Assembly (NCBI GenBank): GCA_016215085.1
Contig: JACRMD010000364.1
Coordinates: 1-10,745, forward strand
Source: Solirubrobacterales bacterium
GTDB lineage: Bacteria; Actinomycetota; Thermoleophilia; Solirubrobacterales; Solirubrobacteraceae
DNA length: 10,745 nucleotides
Reading direction: 5' to 3'
The notes below the pieces were generated by a model. That model was not told the origin of the DNA. It worked only from the letters and a program-made list of their open reading frames with translations, and searched no databases. Of the stretch, positions 1-6,809 are shown in pieces (position 1 is the first letter of the stretch; every line of letters begins with the position of its first letter). The position numbers and the translations under genes were made by a program.

Positions 1-278
1 TCCGCTGGGACCGCGTCGGCCGCGTCGCCCTGCTGGTCGTCCTGCTGGGGGTCGTGGCGCTCTACGTCAAGCCGGCGGTCAGCTACGTCGAGACCAGGCA
101 CGAGAGCGCCCAGCGCGCCGCGCAGGTCGAGGAGCTCAAGCGCGAGAACCGCAAGCTGCGGGCGCGGCGCACCGCCCTGCAGGACCCGCGGACCCTGGAG
201 CGCGAGGCGCGGCGCCTCGGGCTGGTGCGCCCGGGCGAGCGCGCCTACGTCGTGAAGGGCCTTCCCAAGGGTCGCTAG
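1..278 (+). CDS. FtsB/DivIC-type septum formation initiator, 5' end missing
   Basis: The reading frame is open from base 3 and ends with TAG at 276-278, so the start lies before the window. The visible 91 residues begin with RWDRVGR, then a hydrophobic stretch (VALLVVLLGVVALYV) that fits a single membrane span, then a charged heptad-like coiled coil (VEELKRENRKLRARRTALQ) and a conserved-looking end (LEREARRLGLVRPGERAYVV). One N-terminal membrane span, a short coiled coil and a 'RLGLVRPGE' tail are the pattern of the FtsB/DivIC family. These bitopic proteins join FtsL and FtsQ in the divisome and help activate septal peptidoglycan synthesis. An internal GTG at 54 would cut the membrane span, so it is not the true start. 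The next gene begins 10 bases downstream in the same direction and is probably cotranscribed. Family assignment is from architecture; the exact orthologue is not proven. Confidence 0.85.
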   Translation, partial: RWDRVGRVALLVVLLGVVALYVKPAVSYVETRHESAQRAAQVEELKRENRKLRARRTALQDPRTLEREARRLGLVRPGERAYVVKGLPKGR

Positions 279-288
279 CCTGGGCGCC

Positions 289-624
289 GTGCCCTTCGAC
301 ACGGCGCTGATCCAGTGGCAGTCCGGGGAGCAGCGCCTCCGTGACGCGGGCCCGGCCGAGCGCCCGGCGCTCGAGCGCGTGACCCAGCGCATCGTCGCCG
401 AGCTGCGCCGGCGCCTGGGCGGCTCGTTCACCGTCGACGAGCTCGTCGACCTCTACGAGCGCGGCACGGGCTGGACGCTGGACCTCGCCTACGACACCGC
501 GCCCGGGGCGCCCTTCGCCTGGGACGAGCGGCTGGTGGCCGACGCCGCCTTCGCCCGTTACCTGCGCGAGGCCGTGGACTACGCGGGCGGCCGCCGGCTG
601 GATCCGCGCCCGGCCGAGGACTGA
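289..624 (+). CDS. Small conserved-looking hypothetical protein
   Basis: A 111-residue soluble protein starting at GTG 289, ten bases after the FtsB-like gene, with no good Shine-Dalgarno site; coupling to the upstream stop is likely. It has strong high-GC third-position codon use, so it is a real gene. The sequence is mostly helical and charged: a helix with RVTQRIVAELRRRLGG, then FTVDELVDLYERGTGW, then DERLVADAAFARYLREAVDYAGG. There is no signal peptide, membrane segment, cysteine or obvious catalytic motif. I do not recognise the family. Position behind the divisome gene suggests, weakly, a shared transcript rather than a shared function. Its TGA stop is one base away from the stop of the convergent acetyltransferase gene. 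Confidence 0.75.
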   Translation: MPFDTALIQWQSGEQRLRDAGPAERPALERVTQRIVAELRRRLGGSFTVDELVDLYERGTGWTLDLAYDTAPGAPFAWDERLVADAAFARYLREAVDYAGGRRLDPRPAED

Positions 625-625
625 C

Positions 626-1333
626 TCAGCGGCCCGTCGGGGCCTGGCGCGTGAGGACCCGCATGCGGCCGATCTCCGCGAAGCCGAGCCGCCGGTAGAG
701 CCCGACGGGCCAGTCGTCCTCCTCGGCCACGATGAAGACGAGCTCGGCGTCGCGGGCCGCGCGCGCCGCCGAGCAGACCACCGCGCGGCCGTAGCCGCGG
801 CCGCGGTGCGACGCCAGGCAGACGACGTCCTCGATCTGGGCGACGGCGTCCTTGCGCCAGAGCTTCGCCCAGGCCACGACCTCGCCGCGGTCGCGGACGA
901 CGTGCAGCTGCTCGTCGACGCTGCGGCCCTCGGCGGCGTGGTGGGCGAGCATCTGCGCCCGCACCGCCTCGTCGCGCGCCCACGTGTTGCCGGGGTCGGT
1001 GCGCAGGTAGCGCTCCTGGGCGGGCAGGACGTCCTCGATCCCGGCGACCTCGACGGCCACCCGCGGCTCGGGCGGCTCGCCCTCCAGCGCCAGGAAGACG
1101 TGGACCGCCCGCGCGTAGCCGGGCACGTCGAGGCCCGTCGGCTCGGCGACGAGGATCCGCCGGTGCTCCATGCCCGCGCCGCCGAGCAGGCGGTCGGCGT
1201 GGCGGGCCACCTCGGCGCCGTCGGCGTCCGGGTCGGCCCAGAGGAAGTTCGCGTCGTGGACGCTCGGGATGTCCGGGTCCAGGAAGGCCCGGCCCCAGTC
1301 CGCCTCGACCACGCGGCCCTTGGCCGCGTGCAT
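626..1333 (-). CDS. GNAT-family N-acetyltransferase
   Basis: A 235-residue protein starting at ATG 1333. Its C-terminal half (about residues 140-230) carries the GNAT fold: a strand (EQLHVVRDRGEVVAWAKLW), strand beta4 (AQIEDVVCLASHRGRGYGR) with the acetyl-CoA pyrophosphate loop of motif A (R/Q-x-x-G-x-G/A) as HRGRGYGRAVV near residues 176-186, and motif B at DWPVGLYRRLGFAEIG near 207-222. The N-terminal half (residues 1-135, with DIPSVHDANFLW near 21-32) looks like a degenerate GNAT repeat or a substrate-recognition domain. These enzymes transfer acetyl from acetyl-CoA to an amine; the acceptor cannot be read from sequence. It lies 37 bases downstream of the HTH-like gene on the same strand, so the two may form an operon. 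No in-frame start codon is seen just upstream, which supports this start. Confidence 0.88.
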   Translation of the reverse strand: MHAAKGRVVEADWGRAFLDPDIPSVHDANFLWADPDADGAEVARHADRLLGGAGMEHRRILVAEPTGLDVPGYARAVHVFLALEGEPPEPRVAVEVAGIEDVLPAQERYLRTDPGNTWARDEAVRAQMLAHHAAEGRSVDEQLHVVRDRGEVVAWAKLWRKDAVAQIEDVVCLASHRGRGYGRAVVCSAARAARDAELVFIVAEEDDWPVGLYRRLGFAEIGRMRVLTRQAPTGR

Positions 1334-1370
1334 CGCGCGCTCGAGGCCGAGCGCGCGAGCGAAGCGGGGA

Positions 1371-1910
1371 TCAGTCGTCGTCGGCGTCCTCGCCGGTGCG
1401 GCGGATGATGATCTGGTCGGGCTCGATGACGACCTCGATCTGGCGGTGGCCGGCCCAGTGCTCGGCGTACGTCGGATCGTCGGCGACGGCCGGGTCGAGC
1501 CACAGCCCGTAGCCCTCCTCGCCGTGGTCGAAGGTGCCCTCCAGCGGCTCGCCGGCCTTGCGCTTGCGCGTGCGCCCGCCGCGGCGGCCGCGGCGGCGTG
1601 GCTTGGGCGCCTCCTCGTCCTCCTCCTCGGGCGCCTCGGCCTCCTCCTCGGCGCGCTTGGCGGCCCCGGCCTCGAGCTCGGCGGCGATCAGCGCGTCGTC
1701 CTCGGCGCGCAGGTCGATCTCGTCGTCGAAGTCGACCGCGGCGCCCCCCTCGGGGGCCTCGCCGTCGGGCAGGAGGTCGTTCTCCCGCTTGAAGGACTCG
1801 ATCTGCTGGACGGTCACCTCCAGCTGGTGGGCGATCCACGCGTCGGTGCGACCCTGGCGCACCCAGGTGCGGATCTGGTTGAGCTGGGGCTTGAGCGATC
1901 GTCTGGCCAT
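1371..1910 (-). CDS. HTH-like N-terminus, acidic/basic linker and C-terminal beta domain; unknown function
   Basis: A 179-residue protein from ATG 1910. Residues 1-47 (SLKPQLNQIRTWVRQGRTDA, then WIAHQLEVTVQQIESFKREN) look like a small helix-turn-helix: two helices, a GRTDAWIA turn and a third helix ending in FKREN. Residues 55-103 are acidic and Ala/Glu-rich, 104-118 are Arg/Lys-rich (PRRRGRRGGRTRKRK), and 122-172 form a compact beta-looking domain (GTFDHGEEGYGLWLDP ... HRQIEVVIEPDQIIIRRTG). The HTH and basic tract suggest binding to DNA or RNA; this is inference. An in-frame ATG at 1970 would add 20 unlike residues. I prefer 1910 because SLKPQL follows directly and a TAGCAT -10 box sits 11 bases upstream, fitting a near-leaderless transcript without Shine-Dalgarno. 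I do not recognise a named family. Confidence 0.78.
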   Translation of the reverse strand: MARRSLKPQLNQIRTWVRQGRTDAWIAHQLEVTVQQIESFKRENDLLPDGEAPEGGAAVDFDDEIDLRAEDDALIAAELEAGAAKRAEEEAEAPEEEDEEAPKPRRRGRRGGRTRKRKAGEPLEGTFDHGEEGYGLWLDPAVADDPTYAEHWAGHRQIEVVIEPDQIIIRRTGEDADDD

Positions 1911-1921
1911 CGAAGTGGCGC

Positions 1922-1927
1922 ATGCTA
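1922..1927 (-). promoter_or_regulatory. -10 box for the HTH-like gene
   Basis: On the minus strand TAGCAT (TANNNT form) lies 11 bases before ATG 1910. Transcription would begin about 4-5 bases before the start codon, which fits the absence of a Shine-Dalgarno site. No convincing -35 hexamer is seen 17-18 bases upstream. Confidence 0.4.
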
Positions 1928-2010
1928 GTCCAGGAGGGGCGCAGGACGTCGCCCGCCGGACGCGAACCATGGTCGGGTGATGGACCTTCGCACGGGTTTC
2001 CGGCGCAAGG

Positions 2011-2040
2011 TTGACGCCCCGTCGACGTTCCCGCTATTTC
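2011..2040 (+). promoter_or_regulatory. Putative sigma-70-type promoter of csrA
   Basis: TTGACG at 2011-2016 is a near-perfect -35 box and TATTTC at 2035-2040 a weak -10, with an 18-base spacer. It would give csrA a leader of about 75 bases containing the hairpin at 2100-2117. The 213-base gap between the HTH-like gene and csrA holds the divergent promoters and this leader; nothing else is recognised in it. Confidence 0.45.
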
Positions 2041-2099
2041 AGCGTTTCGGGCCTCTTGCCTTTGGGCATCGGCCCTGCGAGAGTGCCCCTCCGAGGCAG

Positions 2100-2117
2100 G
2101 GACGTTGGGAGGCGTCC
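2100..2117 (+). promoter_or_regulatory. Hairpin with GGGAGG ribosome binding site in the loop (possible CsrA site)
   Basis: GGACG at 2100-2104 pairs perfectly with CGTCC at 2113-2117, leaving an eight-base loop TTGGGAGG. The loop holds GGGAGG (2107-2112), the ribosome binding site 11 bases before the csrA ATG. CsrA is known to bind GGA motifs in hairpin loops that overlap ribosome binding sites, so this is a plausible site of autoregulation. The pairing is seen directly; the binding is inferred. Confidence 0.5.
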
Positions 2118-2123
2118 AGCACC

Positions 2124-2369
2124 ATGCTCGTCCTGACACGAAAGTCCAACCAGAGCATCATGATCGGCGACGACATCGAGGTGTCGGTGCTGTCGATCAT
2201 GGGCGAGAAGGTCCGCATCGGCATCCAGGCCCCGCGGGACATCCCGGTCTTCCGCAAGGAGGTGTACCTGGAGATCCAGCAGGAGCGGAACGGCCATGCG
2301 CAGGCGGCCGTGCCGGCGGGCGGTGTCAGGGGCGAGGTGGACGAGGCGTTGCGCAAGCTGGCGACCTAG
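2124..2369 (+). CDS. csrA: Carbon storage regulator CsrA
   Basis: An 81-residue protein from ATG 2124. It matches CsrA over its first 55 residues: MLVLTRKSNQSIMIGDDIEV at the start, then VRIGIQAPRDIPVFRKEVYLEI. The RNA-contact residues of the family are kept, including L4, R6 and R44 (in VFRKEV). CsrA is a small homodimer of interleaved beta strands that binds GGA motifs in mRNA leaders and blocks or alters translation, often of flagellin and other motility genes. Its usual antagonist in Gram-positive and other lineages, FliW, is not in this window. The C-terminal 26 residues (AQAAVPAGGVRGEVDEALRKLAT) extend beyond the 61-residue E. coli protein and end in a short helix. Upstream ATGs in frame (from 1977) give unlike sequence, so 2124 is chosen. 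It has its own promoter and leader. Confidence 0.96.
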   Translation: MLVLTRKSNQSIMIGDDIEVSVLSIMGEKVRIGIQAPRDIPVFRKEVYLEIQQERNGHAQAAVPAGGVRGEVDEALRKLAT

Positions 2370-2376
2370 CGTCGCC
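2360..2376 (+). terminator. GC hairpin across the csrA stop codon
   Basis: GGCGAC (2360-2365) and GTCGCC (2371-2376) form a perfect six-base stem around a CTAGC loop that contains the csrA stop. No T tract follows, so classical intrinsic termination is uncertain; it may act as a 3' stabiliser or terminator for the convergent genes. Confidence 0.3.
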
Positions 2377-2383
2377 GCGCGCT

Positions 2384-2629
2384 TCAGCCCATCACGATGT
2401 AGAGGGTCTCGAACATCGCCACCGTGACGAGCACGGCGGTGGCGATGAGGAGCAGCAGCAGCAGGAAGAAGCGCATCGACCCGCGCTTGTGCTGGCGCTC
2501 GAGGTGGCGCTGGCGCTGGCGCAGCTCGGCCTGCCGGCGCTGGGCCTGCGCACGCCGCTGCTCGGCCTCGAAGTCCTCGACGAAGGCCCGTTCCAGCTGC
2601 GCGAGGCTCTGCCGCATCCGCGTCGCCAC
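2384..2629 (-). CDS. Small coiled-coil protein with C-terminal membrane anchor
   Basis: An 81-residue protein if started at GTG 2629, ten bases after the stop of the nuclease gene on the same strand. Residues 1-50 form a Gln/Arg/Glu-rich amphipathic helix (RRAQAQRRQAELRQRQRHL) likely to be a coiled coil. Residues 52-80 begin RFFLLLLLLIATAVLVTVAM and form one hydrophobic span, leaving only a few residues beyond it. The N-terminus should lie in the cytosol, as in tail-anchored proteins. No family is recognised. Other starts are possible: ATG 2617 (77 residues) or GTG 2677 (97 residues, overlapping the nuclease gene by 38 bases and having GAGG upstream). Codon use is consistent with coding. It is probably cotranslated with the nuclease; a role in membrane or envelope assembly is a guess. 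Confidence 0.6.
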   Translation of the reverse strand: MATRMRQSLAQLERAFVEDFEAEQRRAQAQRRQAELRQRQRHLERQHKRGSMRFFLLLLLLIATAVLVTVAMFETLYIVMG

Positions 2630-2639
2630 GTCCAGGAGG

Positions 2640-3155
2640 CTACTGCCTGCAGGCCTTCCAGAGGCCCGTCCCGGCACGCCGCGCCTCGCGGGCCAGCCGC
2701 GCGAACGCGTCCGCGTGGCGCACGTTGGGCGGGATCGTCAGCGGCAGCGCGTACCCGCCGCGCACCAGCTCGGCGTTGACGAAGCGCGAGCCGGCGTAGA
2801 CGTAGGCCAGCAGCCGGCCGTAGCGATCGCGCTCCTCGACGTCGAGCACGAGGCGTACGCGCCGGCCGCCGACCAGGCGCTCGTTCGCCGCCGAGGCGGC
2901 CTTGGCGTAGCACTGCACCGGCGTGCCCGGCTTGACCGACTCGGGCGTGTCGATGCCGATGTAGCGGACCCGCTCGGGCTTGGGGCCGCCCAGGTCCACG
3001 CGGATGGTGTCGCCGTCGACGACCTTGACGACCCGGCCCTCGAGCGCGCCGCCGGACGGCCTCGTCGTGGCGGTGAGGGTGCTCGCGTCGCAGCCCGCGC
3101 CGAGGAGGGCGAGGACGGCGGCGAGGGGGAGCAGCAGGCGCGGCACCCGTCCCAT
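2640..3155 (-). CDS. Staphylococcal nuclease-like (thermonuclease) lipoprotein
   Basis: A 171-residue protein from ATG 3155. Residues 1-21 are a lipoprotein signal (PRLLLPLAAVLALLGAGC) with lipobox LGAGC and C22 as the lipidated cysteine, so the mature protein should sit on the outer face of the membrane. Residues 38-168 form an SNase domain: VVDGDTIRVDL (45-55), VRYIGIDTPES (63-73) and RDRYGRLLAYVY (109-120), ending in LVRGGYALPL. The calcium ligand and catalytic residues of the family are present: D49, R64, D69, E72 and R114. The family cleaves DNA and RNA with calcium. The extra residue pair C82 and C169 could form a disulfide outside the cell. It follows the aldolase gene by 43 bases on the same strand. 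Longer frames reaching 3368 read into the aldolase gene and lack the signal peptide. Confidence 0.9.
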   Translation of the reverse strand: MGRVPRLLLPLAAVLALLGAGCDASTLTATTRPSGGALEGRVVKVVDGDTIRVDLGGPKPERVRYIGIDTPESVKPGTPVQCYAKAASAANERLVGGRRVRLVLDVEERDRYGRLLAYVYAGSRFVNAELVRGGYALPLTIPPNVRHADAFARLAREARRAGTGLWKACRQ

Positions 3156-3198
3156 CCTGGGATGACCCCGGACGGGACGGGCGCGACGTTGCAGCCTG

Positions 3199-4287
<1,089 letters not shown>

Positions 4288-4293
4288 GCCAGC

Positions 4294-4299
4294 AGGGTA
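4294..4299 (-). promoter_or_regulatory. -10 box for the aldolase gene (leaderless)
   Basis: On the minus strand TACCCT (TANNNT form) ends six bases before ATG 4287. With the usual six to seven bases between the -10 box and the first transcribed base, the mRNA would begin at the start codon. No clear -35 box is present. Confidence 0.45.
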
Positions 4300-4305
4300 C
4301 TCGCG

Positions 4306-4311
4306 TAGGGT
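4306..4311 (+). promoter_or_regulatory. -10 box for the glutamate-cysteine ligase gene (leaderless)
   Basis: TAGGGT (TANNNT form) ends seven bases before GTG 4319, placing transcription start at or one base before the start codon. It lies only six bases from the oppositely directed aldolase -10 box. No good -35 box is seen. Confidence 0.45.
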
Positions 4312-4318
4312 CCGCCCC

Positions 4319-5431
4319 GTGGAGCACAACTTCACCGGGCCGAGCTACACGATCGGCATCGAGGAGGAGCTCATGATCGTCGACGGCTCGTCGTACGAGC
4401 TCGTCAACGCGATCGAATCGCTCCTCGAGGACGCCCCCGACGGCGACATCAAGCCCGAGCTCATGGAGTCGGTGCTCGAGATCGCCACCAAGCCGGCGCG
4501 CAACACCGCCGAGGCGGGCGCGCAGCTGCGGTCGCTGCGGCGTCAGGTCCGTGACACCGCGGGGGAGCGCGGGCTGACCATCGGCTCCGCCGGGACGCAC
4601 CCCTACGCCATGTGGGAGGACCAGCGGATCGCCGCCCGCACCCGCTACCGCGAGCTGGTCTCGGCGCTGCGGTTCGTCGCCCGCCAGGAGCTGATCTTCG
4701 GCCTGCACGTCCACGTCGGCGTCGACGGCCCCGACAAGGCCATCCACGTGGCCGACGGCATGCGCGTCCACCTGCCCGTGCTGCTGGCCCTCAGCGCCAA
4801 CTCGCCGTTCTGGCGCGGCGACATCACCGGCCTGGCCTCGACGCGCACCCCGATCTTCCGCGCGTTCCCGCGCGTCGGCGTGCCGCCCAGTTACGGCGAC
4901 TGGGCCCGGTACGAGCGCGAGATCGAGTTCATGATCTCCAGCGGGGTCATGGAGGACTACACCTACCTGTGGTACGACGTCCGCCCGCACCCCAAGCTCG
5001 GCACGGTCGAGGTCCGCGTGTGCGACGCGCAGACGCGGGTGGAGCACACGCTCGGCCTCGCGGCGCTGGTCCAGGCGATGGTCAAGGAGCTCTGCGAGCA
5101 CTTCGACGCCGGCCGGCGCCTGGGCTCCTACCCGTGGCAGATGCTCGACGAGAACCGCTGGCTGGCCGCCCGCCACGGGCTCGACGGCGAGCTGGTGGAC
5201 CTGCCCTCCAACGAGCGCGTCGCCACCAAGGCGCTGGCCCGCCGGCTGGTCGACCGCCTGCGCGACCACGCCCAGGACCTCGGCTCGGCCGCGGAGCTCG
5301 ACGGCATCGACGACCTGCTCAACCGCGGCAACGGCGCCGCGCGCCAGATCATCGTCTACGAGGCCAACCACGACCTGCGCGAGGTCATGGGGGAGATCGT
5401 CAAGGCGACCGAGGGCAACGCCGAGGACTAG
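4319..5431 (+). CDS. ybdK: YbdK-family carboxylate-amine ligase / glutamate-cysteine ligase (GCS2)
   Basis: A 370-residue protein from GTG 4319, the usual length of the YbdK/GCS2 family (about 370). Hallmarks are YTIGIEEELMIVD (10-22, the metal/ATP-site acidic motif), SVLEIATKP (51-59), GLTIGSAGTHPYAMW (85-99), FGLHVHVGVD (127-136), the loop NSPFWRGDITGLASTRTPIF (161-180) and the LGTVEVRVCDAQT motif (227-239). These enzymes join glutamate and cysteine with ATP to make gamma-glutamylcysteine, although YbdK itself is a weak ligase and its physiological substrate is not certain. Actinobacterial relatives act in ergothioneine or glutathione synthesis; which one applies here cannot be read. Upstream ATG 4073 would place most of the aldolase gene in another frame and is rejected. 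It is divergent from the aldolase gene with 31 bases between the two start codons and has no Shine-Dalgarno. Confidence 0.92.
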   Translation: MEHNFTGPSYTIGIEEELMIVDGSSYELVNAIESLLEDAPDGDIKPELMESVLEIATKPARNTAEAGAQLRSLRRQVRDTAGERGLTIGSAGTHPYAMWEDQRIAARTRYRELVSALRFVARQELIFGLHVHVGVDGPDKAIHVADGMRVHLPVLLALSANSPFWRGDITGLASTRTPIFRAFPRVGVPPSYGDWARYEREIEFMISSGVMEDYTYLWYDVRPHPKLGTVEVRVCDAQTRVEHTLGLAALVQAMVKELCEHFDAGRRLGSYPWQMLDENRWLAARHGLDGELVDLPSNERVATKALARRLVDRLRDHAQDLGSAAELDGIDDLLNRGNGAARQIIVYEANHDLREVMGEIVKATEGNAED

Positions 5432-5477
5432 CGGGCCCCCGGGCGGGATGGACCGTCTCGGTGGACCTGGCGCGACG

Positions 5478-5987
5478 TCAGCGATCAGCGGGCGGAGGGT
5501 CTGGCCACAGAGCCGCGCGCAGGCGCCGCAGCCCGGCTTCCAGGGCGTCCAGCTCGTCGTCCCCCATGAGCGCCGCCCAGGCCTTGCGCATCTCGGCGAT
5601 GACGTCGCGGGCCGTGCGCTCGGCGGCGTGGGCGCGCTCGGTGGGCACGACGAGCTTCGCGCGGCCGTCTGCGGGGTCCGGTTCGCGGCGGACGTAGCCG
5701 AGGCGCTCCAGCTCGTCGACGGCGTGGACGACGGTGGCCTTGGTCAGCCAGGCACGCTCCGCGAGCTCGGTCACCCGCGTCCCGTGCGGCGCGATGTGCT
5801 GGGCGACGGCCAGCAATGCCGGCCGAAGGTCCGCGAAGCCGCGGCGGGCCATCTCGTCGGCGACGATCTCCTGCCCGGCGAGGGTCGGATCGCGCAGGAG
5901 GTTGCCGAAGTTGTCGGTCCCGCTCGGCGGTCGGCGCGGGACGAAGCGCGGGTCCGGGGATTGACTTTCGTTCGACGCTCGAACCAT
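5478..5987 (-). CDS. MarR-family transcriptional regulator
   Basis: A 169-residue protein from ATG 5987. After an unstructured 30-residue tail it shows the MarR winged helix: a dimerisation helix (DPTLAGQEIVADEMARRGFA), then residues 68-120 with TELAERAWLTKATVVHAVDE as helix-turn-helix (recognition helix TKATVVHAVDELERLGYV) and the wing RREPDPADGRAKLVVPT, whose D-x-R-x-x-x-L-x-x-T pattern is typical. C-terminal helices (142-161) complete the dimer interface. MarR proteins usually bind 16-20 base palindromes, repress the divergent gene and their own, and release when a phenolic or other small ligand binds. Here the divergent cupin gene is the obvious target: two palindromes and a strong promoter lie between the two genes. 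An ATG 13 bases upstream belongs to another frame. The longer in-frame start at 6338 runs through the cupin gene and is rejected. Confidence 0.92.
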   Translation of the reverse strand: MVRASNESQSPDPRFVPRRPPSGTDNFGNLLRDPTLAGQEIVADEMARRGFADLRPALLAVAQHIAPHGTRVTELAERAWLTKATVVHAVDELERLGYVRREPDPADGRAKLVVPTERAHAAERTARDVIAEMRKAWAALMGDDELDALEAGLRRLRAALWPDPPPADR

Positions 5988-5990
5988 AAT
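5961..5990 (+). promoter_or_regulatory. Strong promoter of the cupin gene
   Basis: TTGACT (5961-5966) and CATAAT (5985-5990) are good -35 and -10 hexamers with an 18-base spacer, the best promoter in the window. The predicted start is near 5997, giving a leader of about 34 bases with a GAAAGGA Shine-Dalgarno at 6017-6023, seven bases before ATG 6031. Confidence 0.6.
5970..5984. promoter_or_regulatory. Operator candidate 1: perfect inverted repeat GTTCGA-CGC-TCGAAC
   Basis: GTTCGA (5970-5975) and TCGAAC (5979-5984) are exact inverse complements around CGC. The palindrome sits in the spacer of the cupin promoter and overlaps codons 2 to 6 of the marR gene. It begins inside TCGTTCGAC (5968-5976), repeated directly at 5990-5998. 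Confidence 0.5.
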
Positions 5991-6009
5991 CGTTCGACCA
6001 TCTAACGAT
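5989..6009. promoter_or_regulatory. Operator candidate 2: 21-base palindrome at the start site
   Basis: ATCGTT (5989-5994) and AACGAT (6004-6009) pair; inside them GA (5996-5997) and TC (6001-6002) also pair, so eight of ten positions match around base 5999. Length and symmetry fit a MarR-dimer site. It overlaps the end of the -10 box and the predicted cupin transcription start, so binding should block the polymerase. Confidence 0.55.
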
Positions 6010-6030
6010 AGCGGGCGAAAGGACGAAACG

Positions 6031-6717
6031 ATGAGCGCGACCACGCAACTCGCCGCCGGAACCTGGATCCACAACCCCGCGACCGGCGAGGTCGCGCGCG
6101 TGAACGTCGGCCCCGCCGAGTCGGACGGGCGGCGCTTCGAGGCGGACCTGTGGCTGCAACCGGGCGCCGCGGTCGTGGGCGCCCACGTGCACACCCGTTT
6201 CATCGAGCGCTTCGAGGTGGTCGGTGGCGAGGTGGGTCTGCTGCTGGGCGACGAGACGCGCCACGCGGGCGCCGGCGACCCGGCGATCACCGTGCCGGTC
6301 GGCACGGTGCACGACTGGTGGAACGCGGGCGCCGGCATCGCTCACGTGCGCTTCACCGTCGAGGCCGCGCCGAACGCCCCCGGGCGCCCCGCGACGAGGT
6401 TCACGGAGAGCATCGAGGTGCTGTTCTCGCTGGGGGCGCTCGGCCACGTCAACGCCAAGGGGCTTCCGGACCCCCTGTGGCTGGCGGCGATCGCCCGCGA
6501 GTACCGCGACGTCGTGCACTTCGTCCGGCCGCCCGCGGTCGTCCAGGCGGCGCTGTTCGGCCCGCTCTCGGCGCTCGCACGCCGCACCGGACGCGATCCG
6601 CGCCGACCCGACCTCCACGGTCCCGCCGCGCCGTGCGTCATCGCCGATCCGGGCGAGGACGGGCTCGCGGAGCTGCTCGCACGACCGGTCGACGCGCGCG
6701 CTGCTCACGGTCACTGA
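6031..6717 (+). CDS. Cupin-domain protein under MarR control
   Basis: A 228-residue protein from ATG 6031, preceded by a good Shine-Dalgarno. Cupin motif 1 is GAHVHTRFIERFEVVGG (50-66), giving metal ligands H52, H54 and E59; motif 2 is PVGTVHDWWNAG (89-100), giving H94. The beta-barrel core covers about residues 15-115 and binds a metal. Residues 120-200 add helices (TESIEVLFSLGALGHVNAKG, then LPDPLWLAAIAREYRDVV) that are not part of a minimal cupin and may cover the active site or mediate dimerisation. Substrate is unknown; many such proteins are dioxygenases, isomerases or ligand sensors. The divergent MarR gene 43 bases away suggests induction by a small, perhaps toxic or aromatic, compound. 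The metal site is intact, so catalysis is possible. Confidence 0.88.
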   Translation: MSATTQLAAGTWIHNPATGEVARVNVGPAESDGRRFEADLWLQPGAAVVGAHVHTRFIERFEVVGGEVGLLLGDETRHAGAGDPAITVPVGTVHDWWNAGAGIAHVRFTVEAAPNAPGRPATRFTESIEVLFSLGALGHVNAKGLPDPLWLAAIAREYRDVVHFVRPPAVVQAALFGPLSALARRTGRDPRRPDLHGPAAPCVIADPGEDGLAELLARPVDARAAHGH

Positions 6718-6727
6718 CCGGAGCCGA

Positions 6728-6793
6728 CCTCGCCGGCGAGGACGTCGCTCGGTCGCCGATCCGCGAGGGGCCGCCGCCGGCCCGCCCGCCGGC
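6728..6793. terminator. GC-rich hairpins between cupin and PilZ genes
   Basis: The 92-base gap between the convergent cupin and PilZ genes holds a perfect 14-base palindrome CCTCGCCGGCGAGG (6728-6741) and a six-base stem GCCGGC (6776-6781) / GCCGGC (6788-6793) around CCGCCC. Neither is followed by a T tract, so this is only a possible bidirectional terminator. Confidence 0.3.
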
Positions 6794-6809
6794 CGCGCAC
6801 GGGGTGGCC

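Noticed and set aside
622..628. TGACTCA palindrome as a binding site
   Set aside because: It is explained by the stop codons of two convergent genes (TGA and TCA).
1991..2123. c-di-GMP riboswitch or flagellar sigma-28 promoter upstream of csrA
   Set aside because: Segments such as GGCGCAAGG only loosely resemble riboswitch pieces, and no GCCGATAA-like -10 is present.
136..2139. A 667-residue open frame on the minus strand across the first 2 kb
   Set aside because: It is Arg/Pro/Ala-rich shadow sequence from high-GC codons opposite real genes, without any recognisable domain.
2450..2470. A short AGC repeat as a phase-variable tract
   Set aside because: It encodes the leucine run of a membrane span; a few triplet units cannot cause frameshifts.
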